The notes beneath the pieces were generated by a model, which was given only the letters and a program-made list of their open reading frames with translations, made no database searches and was not told the origin of the DNA. Shown piece after piece: positions 45,298 through 55,259 of a DNA stretch of 64,000 bases. The translations under genes and the position numbers were made by a program. Origin of the DNA: Tricholoma matsutake (Eukaryota > Basidiomycota > Agaricomycetes > Agaricales > Tricholomataceae); NCBI GenBank assembly GCA_026075535.2, contig AP026549.1, positions 2,542,001 through 2,606,000 on the forward strand, in the 5' to 3' direction. Numbering within the stretch: the stretch's first letter is position 1; every line of letters starts with the position of its first letter.

Positions 45298-47358
45298 TAG
45301 TGATGTATAGGGCCCGGCTTGGCTTGAAAGCCTGGGCTTGGGCTCGGCTTGACCAGGCTCAGGCTTGGATAGAACATGAGCCGAGCCCTAGTTAAGGGCT
45401 TGGGCTCAGGCCTTGGCTTTGTAGTGAAGATCACGGCAAAATTAGTCTCAGAGCTCCTACAATACATCTTGCACAAATATATCATCTTCATCATGATCGA
45501 CGAAGCCCTCATCATCAGCAAGATCATCAACCAATCCATCCCAGCCCACCTGTTCTGCATCATGAAGATTGCTGTCACCGGCTCCCTGAAGATCATCATA
45601 TTCCTCCACCTCGAGCACTGAGCTAGGTTCTTCCCAGAAGAGGAGCTCACGATGGTACATGCACTTGAGGAACTGTAACGCCTCGATGATATCAGGTTTG
45701 AGTCGACTGCGGCGCTTCGAAATTGTGATCCCTGCAGATGAGAATGCACGTTCGCTTGAAACCGATGATGCCATGATCGGGAGCATATCGCATGCAAGAG
45801 ATGCCCAGACATCATAGCATGTAGTATTCCACTATGCTGTAAGTCAGATGACTATCAAATCAAACATGATGCAAGGGACACGTACCCCCCACCACTCGAC
45901 AATTGTCATATTGCTGAGTTGATCTGTTGAGTTCAAATATTCAAAGAAATCTTTGCGCCAAGGAGCACTTGGTTCACTGGGCGTGATGGGGGATGCACGG
46001 GATTGGACATCATTATTATCTTCGTCGTCGTCATCAGATAATTCACGGATTAGTACGCCAACCTTGCGCATCACTGACTTTCCTTTATGCCGTGCCAGTG
46101 CCGGTACTGAATTGTTGCTGTACATTCCAAGGTAGAGTTGCTTGTTCTATAATATCATTGTGAGCCCACACCGAAACTCCCAAACTCGAGACACTGACTG
46201 TTTCTTCGGCCTCCTTGAGGATACTTTCCAACTTTTCCTGACCCCAATATTTGCGAATATGTTCCGTTTTCTGTGAGGGATCAAGTACTAAACAGGTGTC
46301 ATAGTTTATTAGTGGACACAGGGAAGTAATCGAACACATAGCAAAGGTATACGCATCAGAATCAGCTGTACGATCATAGTATTCCACAATTTTTGCCAGT
46401 CCAGCATTCAGGGCAGGGACAAAATCAATATATTTGACGCACTCGGCTCGTTTGGTCCATGCCTTATGTAATGCTTCGAGCGCAGGCAATGCAAGATGAA
46501 GGGTGCTTCCCTTATCTGACGAAAAAGCTTGCTGTGGGTTGTCAGCATGCTGTCACGATACCACATCAGCACATTATAGATCACCCAAAAATGTAACAGC
46601 TTACCACAAGTAGATCATTGAATAAACCAATGCGCTCCCATTCAGCATCTGAGAGAAACAGGTCATCAATCTTTTTACATTTTGAGAGGTCTTTCTCCTC
46701 TCATCCAATCTCATACACAAAAGTATCAACAAACTAGTACTTGTCAGCATTGCCCATGAGCTGCATGGAGAAATACATACTGGACATTTGGCCTCAGCTC
46801 GTGATGTCATCACATAGGTGGAAGACCAGCGCACAGCCATATCGAGAAGAAGCTGATGGGTAGTCTTCAAGCCACATTGTGTTTGGATATCAGCAAAGCG
46901 TTGTTTACGCTTTGCAGAGGAGCGTGCCTAAGGATGGAAACTGTCAAGATGGAAAAACATCAAAAATCATGCGAAGAAATACCTTGACACAGATTGCTCG
47001 CACCAGTCCCACCTCATCGCGTTCGGGCCTTGCAAGATCAGCATCAGGTTCAGCAGGATTGTAATGCTTTGATTTGCTGTATGTAGTTATTAAGGCTTGC
47101 ATCGCCAGGTTGATGACTGTTGATGATATGAGCAAGGCACCTATTTAATTGACTTACAGCACATGACATGAAGTCAACACATCAATTTTACAACAGTTAC
47201 ACTTGAAAGCCGTGGCTTCAGGGCTCGGCTCAGGCTTCTAATAATACAAGCCGAGCCTTGAGCCCTAGAAAGCCTTCAGTAAGGCCTGGCTCGGCTCGGG
47301 CTTCAAGGGCTCGGCAGCCCGGGCTTCAGGGCTTTGGGCTGAGCCTTGGACATCACTA
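45298..47358 (-). mobile_element. hAT DNA transposon, internally deleted (2061 bp)
   Basis: Starts TAGTGATGTATAGGGCCCGG and ends, as complement, TAGTGATGTCCAAGGCTCAG: imperfect terminal inverted repeats. It is flanked by the perfect 8-bp target duplication TTTCCAGG (45290-45297 and 47359-47366). The subterminal regions are rich in GGCTCGGCTTG/CAAGCCGAGCC repeats on both sides. It encodes the C-terminal part of an hAT transposase on the minus strand. Confidence 0.93.
45457..47135 (-). pseudogene. hAT transposase, C-terminal part, six visible exons
   Basis: Exons (minus) are joined across five introns: 46928-46982, 46671-46780, 46532-46604, 46147-46198 and 45832-45885. Visible motifs are TYSKSKHYNPAEP, LLLDMAVRWSSTYVM, DAEWERIGLFNDLL, TFAM..LDPSQKTEHIRKYWG, TIVEWWG, and the dimerisation region MASSVSSERAFSSAGITISK..RLKPDIIEALQFLK. 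An in-frame 17-codon stretch at about 46296-46346 may be a sixth intron. The BED finger and the N-terminal catalytic Asp region are missing (only ~220 bp separate 47135 from the terminus), so it cannot transpose itself. Splicing signals remain good, so it may still be transcribed. Confidence 0.85.
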
Positions 47359-47639
47359 TTTCCAGGTTTTTGTTGGTTTTCACCCATTTCCAGGTTTTTG
47401 AATACCTGGAAACTTGGCAGATAGGTAAGCTACAGTGTATCGAATGATATGGTCTATTGAACACATACAGTGTATCAAATGATATGGTTTCGGTGGATGC
47501 TGTCGAACACTCTATATGTATATATATACATACTGTAGTATCAAATAAATTCAGTATTACAATCCTTGCTGTATTATACATTACATATGTGTTATGAATG
47601 TAATATATAGCTCAGTGACCTATGCATCAGACATAAGTG

Positions 47640-48043
47640 GCACTGGCATCGGCAATGGCAATGGCAACTGCAACGGTGTGGGGCATTAACATTGGGCATC
47701 ACGATTGGGATTCAAGATCGGGAGTTGGCATTGGGGATCAGGATGGGGGGTTGGCAGTCATTTGTTAGACCTATGTAGTATGCAGACCAACAAAATAAAA
47801 TTGGTGCCGAGTGCTGCTCGGTGGCCTGGTGGCTGTGGCCAATGCCAATGCCACCTTAAAAAAACATGATGCCAAAGGTTGTGCTCTTTAAGTGATAAGT
47901 AATTTGCTTTACTATGCAGACCTACAAAATGAGGTTGGTGCCAAGTGCTGCTCAGCAACCCCATGACAGTCGCCTATGCTGATGCCAATGCCAATGCTGA
48001 TGCCGATGCCGATGCTACCTAAAGAAAATTCATGATGCCATAC
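47640..48043 (+). repeat. GATGCC-rich satellite, left segment
   Basis: GGCATCGGCAATGGCAATGG-type hexamer runs plus the ~190-bp unit (CAGACCTACAAAATGAGGTT, GTGCTGCTC, CAATGCCGATGCC, CCTAAAGAAAATTC). It ends at the copia target CATAC. Confidence 0.8.
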
Positions 48044-48348
48044 TGTTGAAATTAATCCCTGATGCATGCTGTATACATGAGGCAATACATGCAGCATACA
48101 CATGTATACATGAGGCGATACATGCAGCATACACATGTTACTGCGCTTACTGTGCATACATGCGGTAAACACATTCCCGAGTCATGTGACATCCTTAATA
48201 TTATGTATATAAGGAGAACCTGTACCGTAGTAGGAATACAGGGTTCTTACCTCTGCTAACCCTAGCTGTAAGTCTAACTAAACCCCAGGTAGGTTGTAAG
48301 GAACGTGTAGTCTCTTCCCCTGTGCAGCGTATATAGTCTGCTCCAACA
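48044..48348 (+). repeat. 5' LTR of copia F
   Basis: TGTTG..CAACA termini. Contains a two-unit ~32-bp direct repeat (TATACATGAGGC[A/G]ATACATGC..) at about 48070-48128 and a TATATAAGGAG TATA-like box at about 48206, then a CT-rich end. Still rich in CpG. Confidence 0.95.
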
Positions 48349-48360
48349 GGTTATGGGCCC
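48349..48360 (+). other. Primer-binding site, complementary to initiator tRNA-Met anticodon loop
   Basis: GGTTATGGGCCC begins directly after the LTR. Its complement GGGCCCAUAACC is the anticodon stem-loop sequence of eukaryotic initiator tRNA-Met, the internal half-tRNA primer used by Drosophila copia, rather than the tRNA 3' end. Confidence 0.75.
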
Positions 48361-48597
48361 TGCTGGGCACGTCGCGAACGCACTTTAATTAGCTGCGAAC
48401 GACGTTGACTTCATCGTCTCCAAATTATAACCTTGCGCTCTTCGTGAGCTGCATTGCGCTCCCTGCGAGCTGCATATAAAACCTAGGTTGACTAGGGTTA
48501 ACCACTCTGAAGGAGTGTTTTCTCCTGAGAACGTTAAACGTGTTTTATTGAGTAAAAAGACTGATTGAGCGCTTTTAACAGCTGCCACCACAGAATC

Positions 48598-51500
48598 ATG
48601 TCTTCAACTCTTGAAAAACTCGTTCAAACTTTCGATGGATCAAATTACATCTTATGGGCCGACTCAATGAAGGCGTGGCTCAGGTCTCAGGGCCTCTGGC
48701 AAATAACTAGCGGGGCGGAGCAAAAACCGCCCCCGGCGCCTCCCTTGACGGCGACGAACGCTACCTTGGTAGCGGACGCTAATGCCAAGCTCCAGACCTG
48801 GAGCAACAAAAATGACCAGGCTATTGGTAGCCTAGTGCTCCGCCTGGCCCCCTCCATTCGGCAGCGTGCCAACACAAAGGACACTGCTGAGGAGGTGTGG
48901 GTTCTCATTCGCACCGATTATGGTGTGGACGGCCCCTCCCAAGTCTTTTCGGACTTTAGGTCCGCAATAGCAATCAAAATCCCGGCTGCGAACCCTGCAC
49001 CGGAGATTGCGAGAATGGCTGACAAATTTGAGCGCCTCACGGCTGCTAACGTCGCCATCCCCGAGCTAGTACAGGCGATGATTCTACTTGCTGCGATGCC
49101 GCGCGAGTACGACTCATTGTCTGCAACGGTCCTTAACACGACCGCCACTAGCGCCTTGACATTTAAACATGTCAAGGACTCCATTGTTGCTGAAGCCTCA
49201 AGGCGCACAGCAGTTGGAAAGCCCGCTGGCCAGCCTCAGGCCAACAAACTTTCTGCTGTTAAGCGCAAGGGGGGAAACCCCAAATGGCAGCCCAAAGAAG
49301 GGCAAAACAGCAACGGAGACTCGTCCCGAAAACGTGGACGACGTGGGGACAGAAAGACTAAGGAGGAGAAGCCAAAGGAGAAACATACCCACCTCGCCTC
49401 CAACGCCTTTACCACCATAAATGGTAATGGCACCATCATACCGCCGATGCCGCTCATACAGCGCATCGAGCGACGCGAACACACTCCCACAAGGGATCCT
49501 CGCCGCCGACCGCCTGCACAGGCATACACGGGCGCGGCCTCCTCTTCTCGCTCGGTTTACACCGAATACCAGCAAGCTCGAGACACCCTCGAGCGCATGC
49601 AACTTCCGCGCACCGCAAAAAACCTGCGACCGTTGGAAGAGCACCTTACGGTGCGAGAAGGTAAGAGAAGGAGGATAGAGCCAGAAACCGAGGCTACGAT
49701 CGAGGAGGTAGAAGACGATACCGTCTCCCTCGGATCCGAACCTCCAGTAACTGATGAGGAAGTGTGGAAAGCCGTCGACGAAATGCTCGTCGATGAACCC
49801 CTTGACACAGGGGCGTATGATGACAGGTCAGTCCTTTTCCCTGCCACAAGCACTAAGATTAAAATTCCTATGAATACAGCGAACTTTTCATGTGAAATTT
49901 TACCGCTACTAAATGTATCATGGAATTATGTAGATCTTAATATATGTGCTATGTGTGCAAAGGGAGATTGTAAGAAAGGTGCCAACTGGATCATGGATTC
50001 AGGCGCATCAAAACACTTCACTGGTGAAATGAAAGATTTCGCTTCTTACGAGCCTTTACCGAGAAAGGACTCTACCTTGGTCCAAACGGCCACTGGTACT
50101 ACTCATATAGTAGGAAAAGGAGCAGTCTTCATTAGGCACCAGGTAGTATGTAATGGGAAGTCAGAGACACGTGAAACGCGACTATACCCCGTCTACTACA
50201 TACCCGACATTAATACTCGATTGATGTCAATGGGGGTCTTTTTACAAGACGGAAGTGATGTGCGTGGTTCCTCCGCATACATTTCATTCATCGAGCATGG
50301 AAACCCAATCATGCATTGTGTCCCTCTAAGGAGGAATGACACGATCTATTGGGCTCGGACTCATATATTGAGCACCAAAAAGGTTAATGTCGCGACCATT
50401 TATGTCGCTGACTACTTGACTTGGCATAGGCGACTTGGACACCCATCCAAAGAGGTGCTAGGGAAAATGCCTAAAAGCACCATAAAATTCCCAAGGAATT
50501 TAATTATTCCTAAAGACAAAATTATATGTCCAGGGTGTGCAGAAGGGAAAATGACCTCAAAATCTTTTCCTGAGTCAGACTCACGAGCTGACAAATCCTT
50601 TGAATTAATACATTCCGACCTAAAGGAACTCCCAGTACTATCGTACCACAAACATAAATACTTCATTGTATTTCTGGACGACAAAACGTCACATATTTGG
50701 GTCCAATGTCTTAGAAAGAAATCTGACGCTGCTGCAGCGATTAGACAATTTCAAGCGATGGCTAAGACCCAATATGGCGCTACAATCAAGCGCTGGCGTG
50801 TCGATCCAGGGGGGGAGTTCAAGGATCGTGAGCTACAAAAACAGCTCAAGGATTTAGGCATCAAAATAGAGATGTCTGCACCCCACGTTCATCAACAGAA
50901 CGGGCGCGCAGAGCGCGCCATAAGGACAATAATGGAAAAGTCGCAAACCCTGCGATTCACCGCTTGTCTACCACAATCATGGTGGGAATTTTGCATAGAA
51001 CATGCAACACATTTATACAACCGAACCCCAATAAGGCGCCTGAAATGGCTGACACCTTTTGAGGACCTGACAGAGGTCCGCCCAGATCTAAACAATCTGA
51101 AGGTCTTCGGTTGCGGTGCTTATGTCTATCTACCAAAAGAAAAACGTCCAACAACATTGTCTCCTCGATCGGAGCTAATGACGTACCTTGGAGTAGAAGA
51201 TGGCATTAAAGCATATCGTTTCATGCGACGAAACGGCGCAATATTCATTGGTGCTACGGCACTATTTGATGAAACGATGTTCCCATGCTGTCCCGGAGCT
51301 AAAACTCCTGCCAAGACAGACCTTGGTGATTTTCCACCAGAACCAGAAGATGACGACCACTCATCTGGAACGGATGGCGATGACCCTATACCGCCACAAA
51401 ATCCGCCCCTTCCTCCATCATCAGAAGATGATGATGATTTACCAAGTGAGCAAAAGGCGCATGACGATGCGACTAACGCTCCTCCTCCGCCGCCTCCAGC

Positions 51501-53460
51501 TAGCACTGAGGACTTTTGTCCAAGACGTGAAGATCAACAGGAATGGCAGCAATTGCCCCGTCGATCAGGCAGGCAGAGGAAAATCCCAAACCGTCCCGGC
51601 AATACCTATGGAGAACAGCGACTCCCCTCTGACATAGAGAGAGACATTGCGCGTGATCGATATTGGAAGAAGTCTGTGGGTCAAGATTCGGATCATAACC
51701 GAACACGACCACGACCTCAACAGCAAGAACCGGTTGCTGGACCGAGTTCGGCACCCCACGAGAGTGTGCCCGATTCCAATAATCAAGAACATGATCACCC
51801 AATGGGGGAACCGGACGAAGCAGGTTATATTAAAAAGATAACCAAGGAAGGTGGAGATGAGCTTATCCGCTGGCTGTTGTCAAAAGCAGTCACACCATCA
51901 AGCGGAAAAAGCCTAGTTCCAAACCAATTTCGCGATATTGCGCGCCTACCCCGGCAGCAGCAACTTGAGTGGAAACAGGCTTGTCGTGAAGAGTTAGAGG
52001 CTCTTCGCAAGCGACAAGTCTATGACATCGTCGATCTTCCACATGATCGAAAAACGATCAAAAATAGATGGGTTTTCTCCGTGAAATCGGACGGAAGAAA
52101 ACGAGCCAGACTCGTGGCCAAAGGCTTTTCACAAGTCGAAGGCGTTGACTTTGATGAGATTTTCTCACCAGTAGTCCGCTACGAGACCATACGCCTCATG
52201 TTTGCCCTTGCGTCTCTAGAAGGCATGTATATGACCGGTCTAGATGTAAAAACCGCATTTTTATACGGCAAACTTGATGAGGAGATCTATATGGATCAAC
52301 CCGAGGGTTTCAAACTCGAGGGTAAAGAGCGCAAAGTAATGCGCTTACGCCGAGCATTGTATGGCCTTAAACAGGCTTCACTAGCATGGTGGAGAGAGCT
52401 AGAGGCATTTATGCGCACCATTGGGTTCGTGCGCGCCAGCTCCGATGCCGGCATCTTCATACACAAGGATCCTAAGACAGGCAGCATCGTTATTGCGCTA
52501 GTCTATGTTGATGATGGCTTGTTCATGGGCAAGAACAAGAAACTTGTGGATGAAAAGAAGAATGCTTGCCTGAAGCATTGGGAGTGCCGTAGTACTGAAA
52601 AAGTCACGGAATTCTTAGGCATGCGCGTCACCCAGACCGCTGCAAAAGTCAAACTCGATCAAACAGAATATCTCGCCAAAGTGCTTGAGAGGTTCGAGAT
52701 GACAAATGCCAAGATTGTCCCCACTCCGCTCCCGACTGGCTACAAACCGTCGGAGAACACAGCGACGCCAAATGCGGCGCTTAGATCAAAATATCAGTCT
52801 GTGATCGGATCTTTATTGTATCTGATGCTCGGAACGCGACCTGATATCGCTTACGCGGTAATCAAGATGTCGCAATTCTCGGCTAATCCTAGCCAAGAAC
52901 ATCTAGACAAAGCGATGTACATAATGCGCTATCTGGTGGGAACCCAGAAGTACAGTATGGTCTATGATGGAGAGAAATCCGAGGGGCTACAGGCCTTCAC
53001 AGATTCTGATTGGGCAGCTGACACAGTCAAGCGCCGATCTACAACGGGTTACTTTGCTACTCTGGCGAGTGGCATTGTGTGCTGGCAGTCCCGTTTACAA
53101 AAAACTGTAGCACTGTCATCCACAGAAGCCGAATACATGGCTCTCTCCGACACTTGTCGGCAGATAGTGTGGATAGAGTCCTTATTCCAGGAACTTGGAT
53201 ATACACTGAAGCGCGTACCAATCTGCGCTGACAATCAAGGATCCATCTTTATTGGATCAAATCCAGTTCAGGAAAGAAGGACCAAACATATAGACATTCG
53301 CTACCACTACACCCGCGAATGCATAGAAAATGACAAAGTCACAGTCGTTTTCATTCCTGGAAGTGATAATCCGGCTGACATGTTCACAAAGAACCTTGGC
53401 GCCGTCCTATTCAGGAAATTTAGAGACTCTCTCGGAATTACTTTCGAGATTCAAACTTAG
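48598..53460 (+). CDS. gag-pol: Copia F gag-pol polyprotein, 1620 aa
   Basis: Start chosen at the ATG at 48598 (MSSTLEKLVQTF); the frame is open 33 bp further upstream but only from TTG. In order: gag of the UBN2 type (FDGSNYILWADSMKAWLRSQG) to about residue 225, followed by a Lys/Arg-rich tail; protease WIMDSGASKHFTG at about 472; GAG-pre-integrase with HRRLGH and CPGCAEGK (620-665); integrase core with HSDLKEL, VDPGGEFKD and HQQNGRAERAI (catalytic D, D, E); an acidic/proline-rich linker (900-1050); RT with WVFSVKSDG, TGLDVKTAFLYG and YVDDGLFMG (1145-1320); and RNase H with FTDSDWAAD, SSTEAEYMAL, ADNQGSI and KHIDIRYH (1450-1610). No stop or shift. No classical CCHC knuckle is seen in gag. 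Confidence 0.97.
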   Translation: MSSTLEKLVQTFDGSNYILWADSMKAWLRSQGLWQITSGAEQKPPPAPPLTATNATLVADANAKLQTWSNKNDQAIGSLVLRLAPSIRQRANTKDTAEEVWVLIRTDYGVDGPSQVFSDFRSAIAIKIPAANPAPEIARMADKFERLTAANVAIPELVQAMILLAAMPREYDSLSATVLNTTATSALTFKHVKDSIVAEASRRTAVGKPAGQPQANKLSAVKRKGGNPKWQPKEGQNSNGDSSRKRGRRGDRKTKEEKPKEKHTHLASNAFTTINGNGTIIPPMPLIQRIERREHTPTRDPRRRPPAQAYTGAASSSRSVYTEYQQARDTLERMQLPRTAKNLRPLEEHLTVREGKRRRIEPETEATIEEVEDDTVSLGSEPPVTDEEVWKAVDEMLVDEPLDTGAYDDRSVLFPATSTKIKIPMNTANFSCEILPLLNVSWNYVDLNICAMCAKGDCKKGANWIMDSGASKHFTGEMKDFASYEPLPRKDSTLVQTATGTTHIVGKGAVFIRHQVVCNGKSETRETRLYPVYYIPDINTRLMSMGVFLQDGSDVRGSSAYISFIEHGNPIMHCVPLRRNDTIYWARTHILSTKKVNVATIYVADYLTWHRRLGHPSKEVLGKMPKSTIKFPRNLIIPKDKIICPGCAEGKMTSKSFPESDSRADKSFELIHSDLKELPVLSYHKHKYFIVFLDDKTSHIWVQCLRKKSDAAAAIRQFQAMAKTQYGATIKRWRVDPGGEFKDRELQKQLKDLGIKIEMSAPHVHQQNGRAERAIRTIMEKSQTLRFTACLPQSWWEFCIEHATHLYNRTPIRRLKWLTPFEDLTEVRPDLNNLKVFGCGAYVYLPKEKRPTTLSPRSELMTYLGVEDGIKAYRFMRRNGAIFIGATALFDETMFPCCPGAKTPAKTDLGDFPPEPEDDDHSSGTDGDDPIPPQNPPLPPSSEDDDDLPSEQKAHDDATNAPPPPPPASTEDFCPRREDQQEWQQLPRRSGRQRKIPNRPGNTYGEQRLPSDIERDIARDRYWKKSVGQDSDHNRTRPRPQQQEPVAGPSSAPHESVPDSNNQEHDHPMGEPDEAGYIKKITKEGGDELIRWLLSKAVTPSSGKSLVPNQFRDIARLPRQQQLEWKQACREELEALRKRQVYDIVDLPHDRKTIKNRWVFSVKSDGRKRARLVAKGFSQVEGVDFDEIFSPVVRYETIRLMFALASLEGMYMTGLDVKTAFLYGKLDEEIYMDQPEGFKLEGKERKVMRLRRALYGLKQASLAWWRELEAFMRTIGFVRASSDAGIFIHKDPKTGSIVIALVYVDDGLFMGKNKKLVDEKKNACLKHWECRSTEKVTEFLGMRVTQTAAKVKLDQTEYLAKVLERFEMTNAKIVPTPLPTGYKPSENTATPNAALRSKYQSVIGSLLYLMLGTRPDIAYAVIKMSQFSANPSQEHLDKAMYIMRYLVGTQKYSMVYDGEKSEGLQAFTDSDWAADTVKRRSTTGYFATLASGIVCWQSRLQKTVALSSTEAEYMALSDTCRQIVWIESLFQELGYTLKRVPICADNQGSIFIGSNPVQERRTKHIDIRYHYTRECIENDKVTVVFIPGSDNPADMFTKNLGAVLFRKFRDSLGITFEIQT

Positions 53461-53483
53461 CTGCTTAGAGCGCTGTACAGTTT

Positions 53484-53492
53484 GAGGGGGGG
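53484..53492 (+). other. Polypurine tract of copia F
   Basis: GAGGGGGGG immediately precedes the 3' LTR, as expected for plus-strand priming. Confidence 0.85.
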
Positions 53493-53797
53493 TGTTGAAA
53501 TTAATCCCTGATGCATGCTGTATACATGAGGCAATACATGCAGCATACACATGTATACATGAGGCGATACATGCAGCATACACATGTTACTGCGCTTACT
53601 GTGCATACATGCGGTAAACACATTCCCGAGTCATGTGACATCCTTAATATTATGTATATAAGGAGAACCTGTACCGTAGTAGGAATACAGGGTTCTTACC
53701 TCTGCTAACCCTAGCTGTAAGTCTAACTAAACCCCAGGTAGGTTGTAAGGAACGTGTAGTCTCTTCCCCTGTGCAGCGTATATAGTCTGCTCCAACA
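53493..53797 (+). repeat. 3' LTR of copia F
   Basis: Reads the same as the 5' LTR over its 305 bp, and is followed by CATAC. Confidence 0.95.
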
Positions 53798-53802
53798 CAT
53801 AC

Positions 53803-54841
53803 AGTGACAGGTATGATAAATCCAGTAAATGCCCTGTTTATGTGATAATTGATTTGTAGTAGTATGAAGACCTACAAAATGAGGTTGGTGCTGAGTGCTG
53901 CTCGGCAAGATGGTGGCTGTGCAAATGCCAATGCCAATGCCACCTAAAAAAAATTCCTGATGCTGATGCCTTGTTTATGCAATAATTGATTTGTTCAATG
54001 TAGTATGCAGACCTACAAAATGAGGTTGGTGCCAAGTGGTGCTCAGCACCCCAGTGGCTGTGGCCAATGCTGATGCCGATGCCGATGCCACCTAAAAAAA
54101 ATTCCCATTGCCATACAGTGACATGTATGATAAACTCAGTAAATGCCCTGTTTATGTGATAATTAATTTGTTGTAGTATGAAGACCTACAAAATGAAGTT
54201 GGTGCTGAGTGCTGCTCAGCAAGATGGTGGCTGTGCCAATGCCAATGCCAATGCAGCCTAAAAGAATTCCTGATGCTGATGCCTTGTTTGTGCAATAATT
54301 AATTTGTTCAATGTAGTATACATGTCACTGTATGGCATCAGGATTTTTTTTAGGTGGCATCAGCATTGGCATTGGCAATGGCACAGCCACAACTGCAATG
54401 GCAACAGCAATGGCAATAGCAACAGCAACGGCAATGGTTATGTCACATATGGCATCGGGATTTTTTTTAGGTGGCATTGGCATTGGCATTGGCACAGCCA
54501 CAATGGCAACAGCAATGGCATTGGCATTGGCATTGGCACAGCCACAATGGCAACAGCAATGGCAATGGCAAGGGCATGGGGCATCACCATTGGTACTGAG
54601 TACTACAAATCAATTATCATATAAACAGGGCATTTACTGAGTTTATCATACATGTCACTGTATGGCAATGGGAATTTTTTTTAGGTGGCATCAGCATCGG
54701 CATCAGCAACAGCAATGACAATGGCAACTGCAATGGCAATGGCAACTGCAATGGCAATGGCAACTGCAATGGCAATGGCAACTGCAATGGCAATGGCAAC
54801 TGCAATGGCAATGGCAATGGCAACAGCAACGGCAATGGCAT
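53803..54841. repeat. GATGCC/GGCAAT satellite, middle segment
   Basis: About five ~190-bp units, first in forward orientation (53820-54320: GATAATTGATTTGT, GACCTACAAAATGAGGTTGG, GCTGCTCGGCAAGATGGTGG, CCTAAAAAAAATTC) and then inverted (54304-54660: GTATGGCATCAGG, TTTTAGGTGGCATCAGC). It ends in a (GGCAAC TGCAATGGCAAT)n run at 54715-54840. The open frames here are repeat artefacts. Confidence 0.85.
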
Positions 54842-54846
54842 GCGGC

Positions 54847-55248
54847 TGTTAGGGCGACACCCACTATCTGCTAGCTAAGACCATGTGGGTTCTCTCTACA
54901 AGAAGGGGGCGGGATCCGCGCATGTGATGGGGAAATTGATGGTTTTGATGCGAGGGGTTATTAATAGGTAAGTTTGTTGAGATAGGCCTTTCACACCAAA
55001 AACGTAGGTGGAATACCTAAGAGAACACAACTGGGGTCCCCTAGGCATATATTTAGGGTTTATATACTATGTTACATATATTGTACATTGTTGTTACCGA
55101 CACACTTGTACATGTGCATACATTTTGATGCATGCGAAATAAAATTCTCACGCTATCAAAATGTAGCGTCATTTGGCGTCATGTAGCATAATTTGACATA
55201 ATAAAATAAAAATGAAAGTTTATTAGGTAATGGGGTGGTTTCCTAACA
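54847..55248 (-). repeat. 3' LTR of copy B
   Basis: 402 bp. It differs from the 5' LTR at 12 positions by my reading, every one a transition at a CpG site in one of the two. Confidence 0.96.
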
Positions 55249-55259
55249 TTACCCCCCTT

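Larger units (their letters stand above)
48044..53797 (+). mobile_element. Ty1/copia element F, complete and apparently intact (5754 bp)
   Basis: Two 305-bp LTRs (48044-48348, 53493-53797) that read as identical, perfect 5-bp target duplication CATAC (48039-48043, 53798-53802), a primer-binding site next to the 5' LTR, one uninterrupted gag-pol frame and a polypurine tract next to the 3' LTR. It is inserted in the satellite platform. Confidence 0.97.

Noticed and set aside
48062..48259. 65-codon ORF repeated identically at 53511-53708
   Set aside because: It lies inside both LTRs of copia F and is duplicated because the LTRs are; no evidence of translation.
54304..54841. Ile/Gly and Pro/Leu-rich ORFs
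   Set aside because: They come from GGCATT/GGCAAT hexamer repeats, which stay open in several frames by composition.
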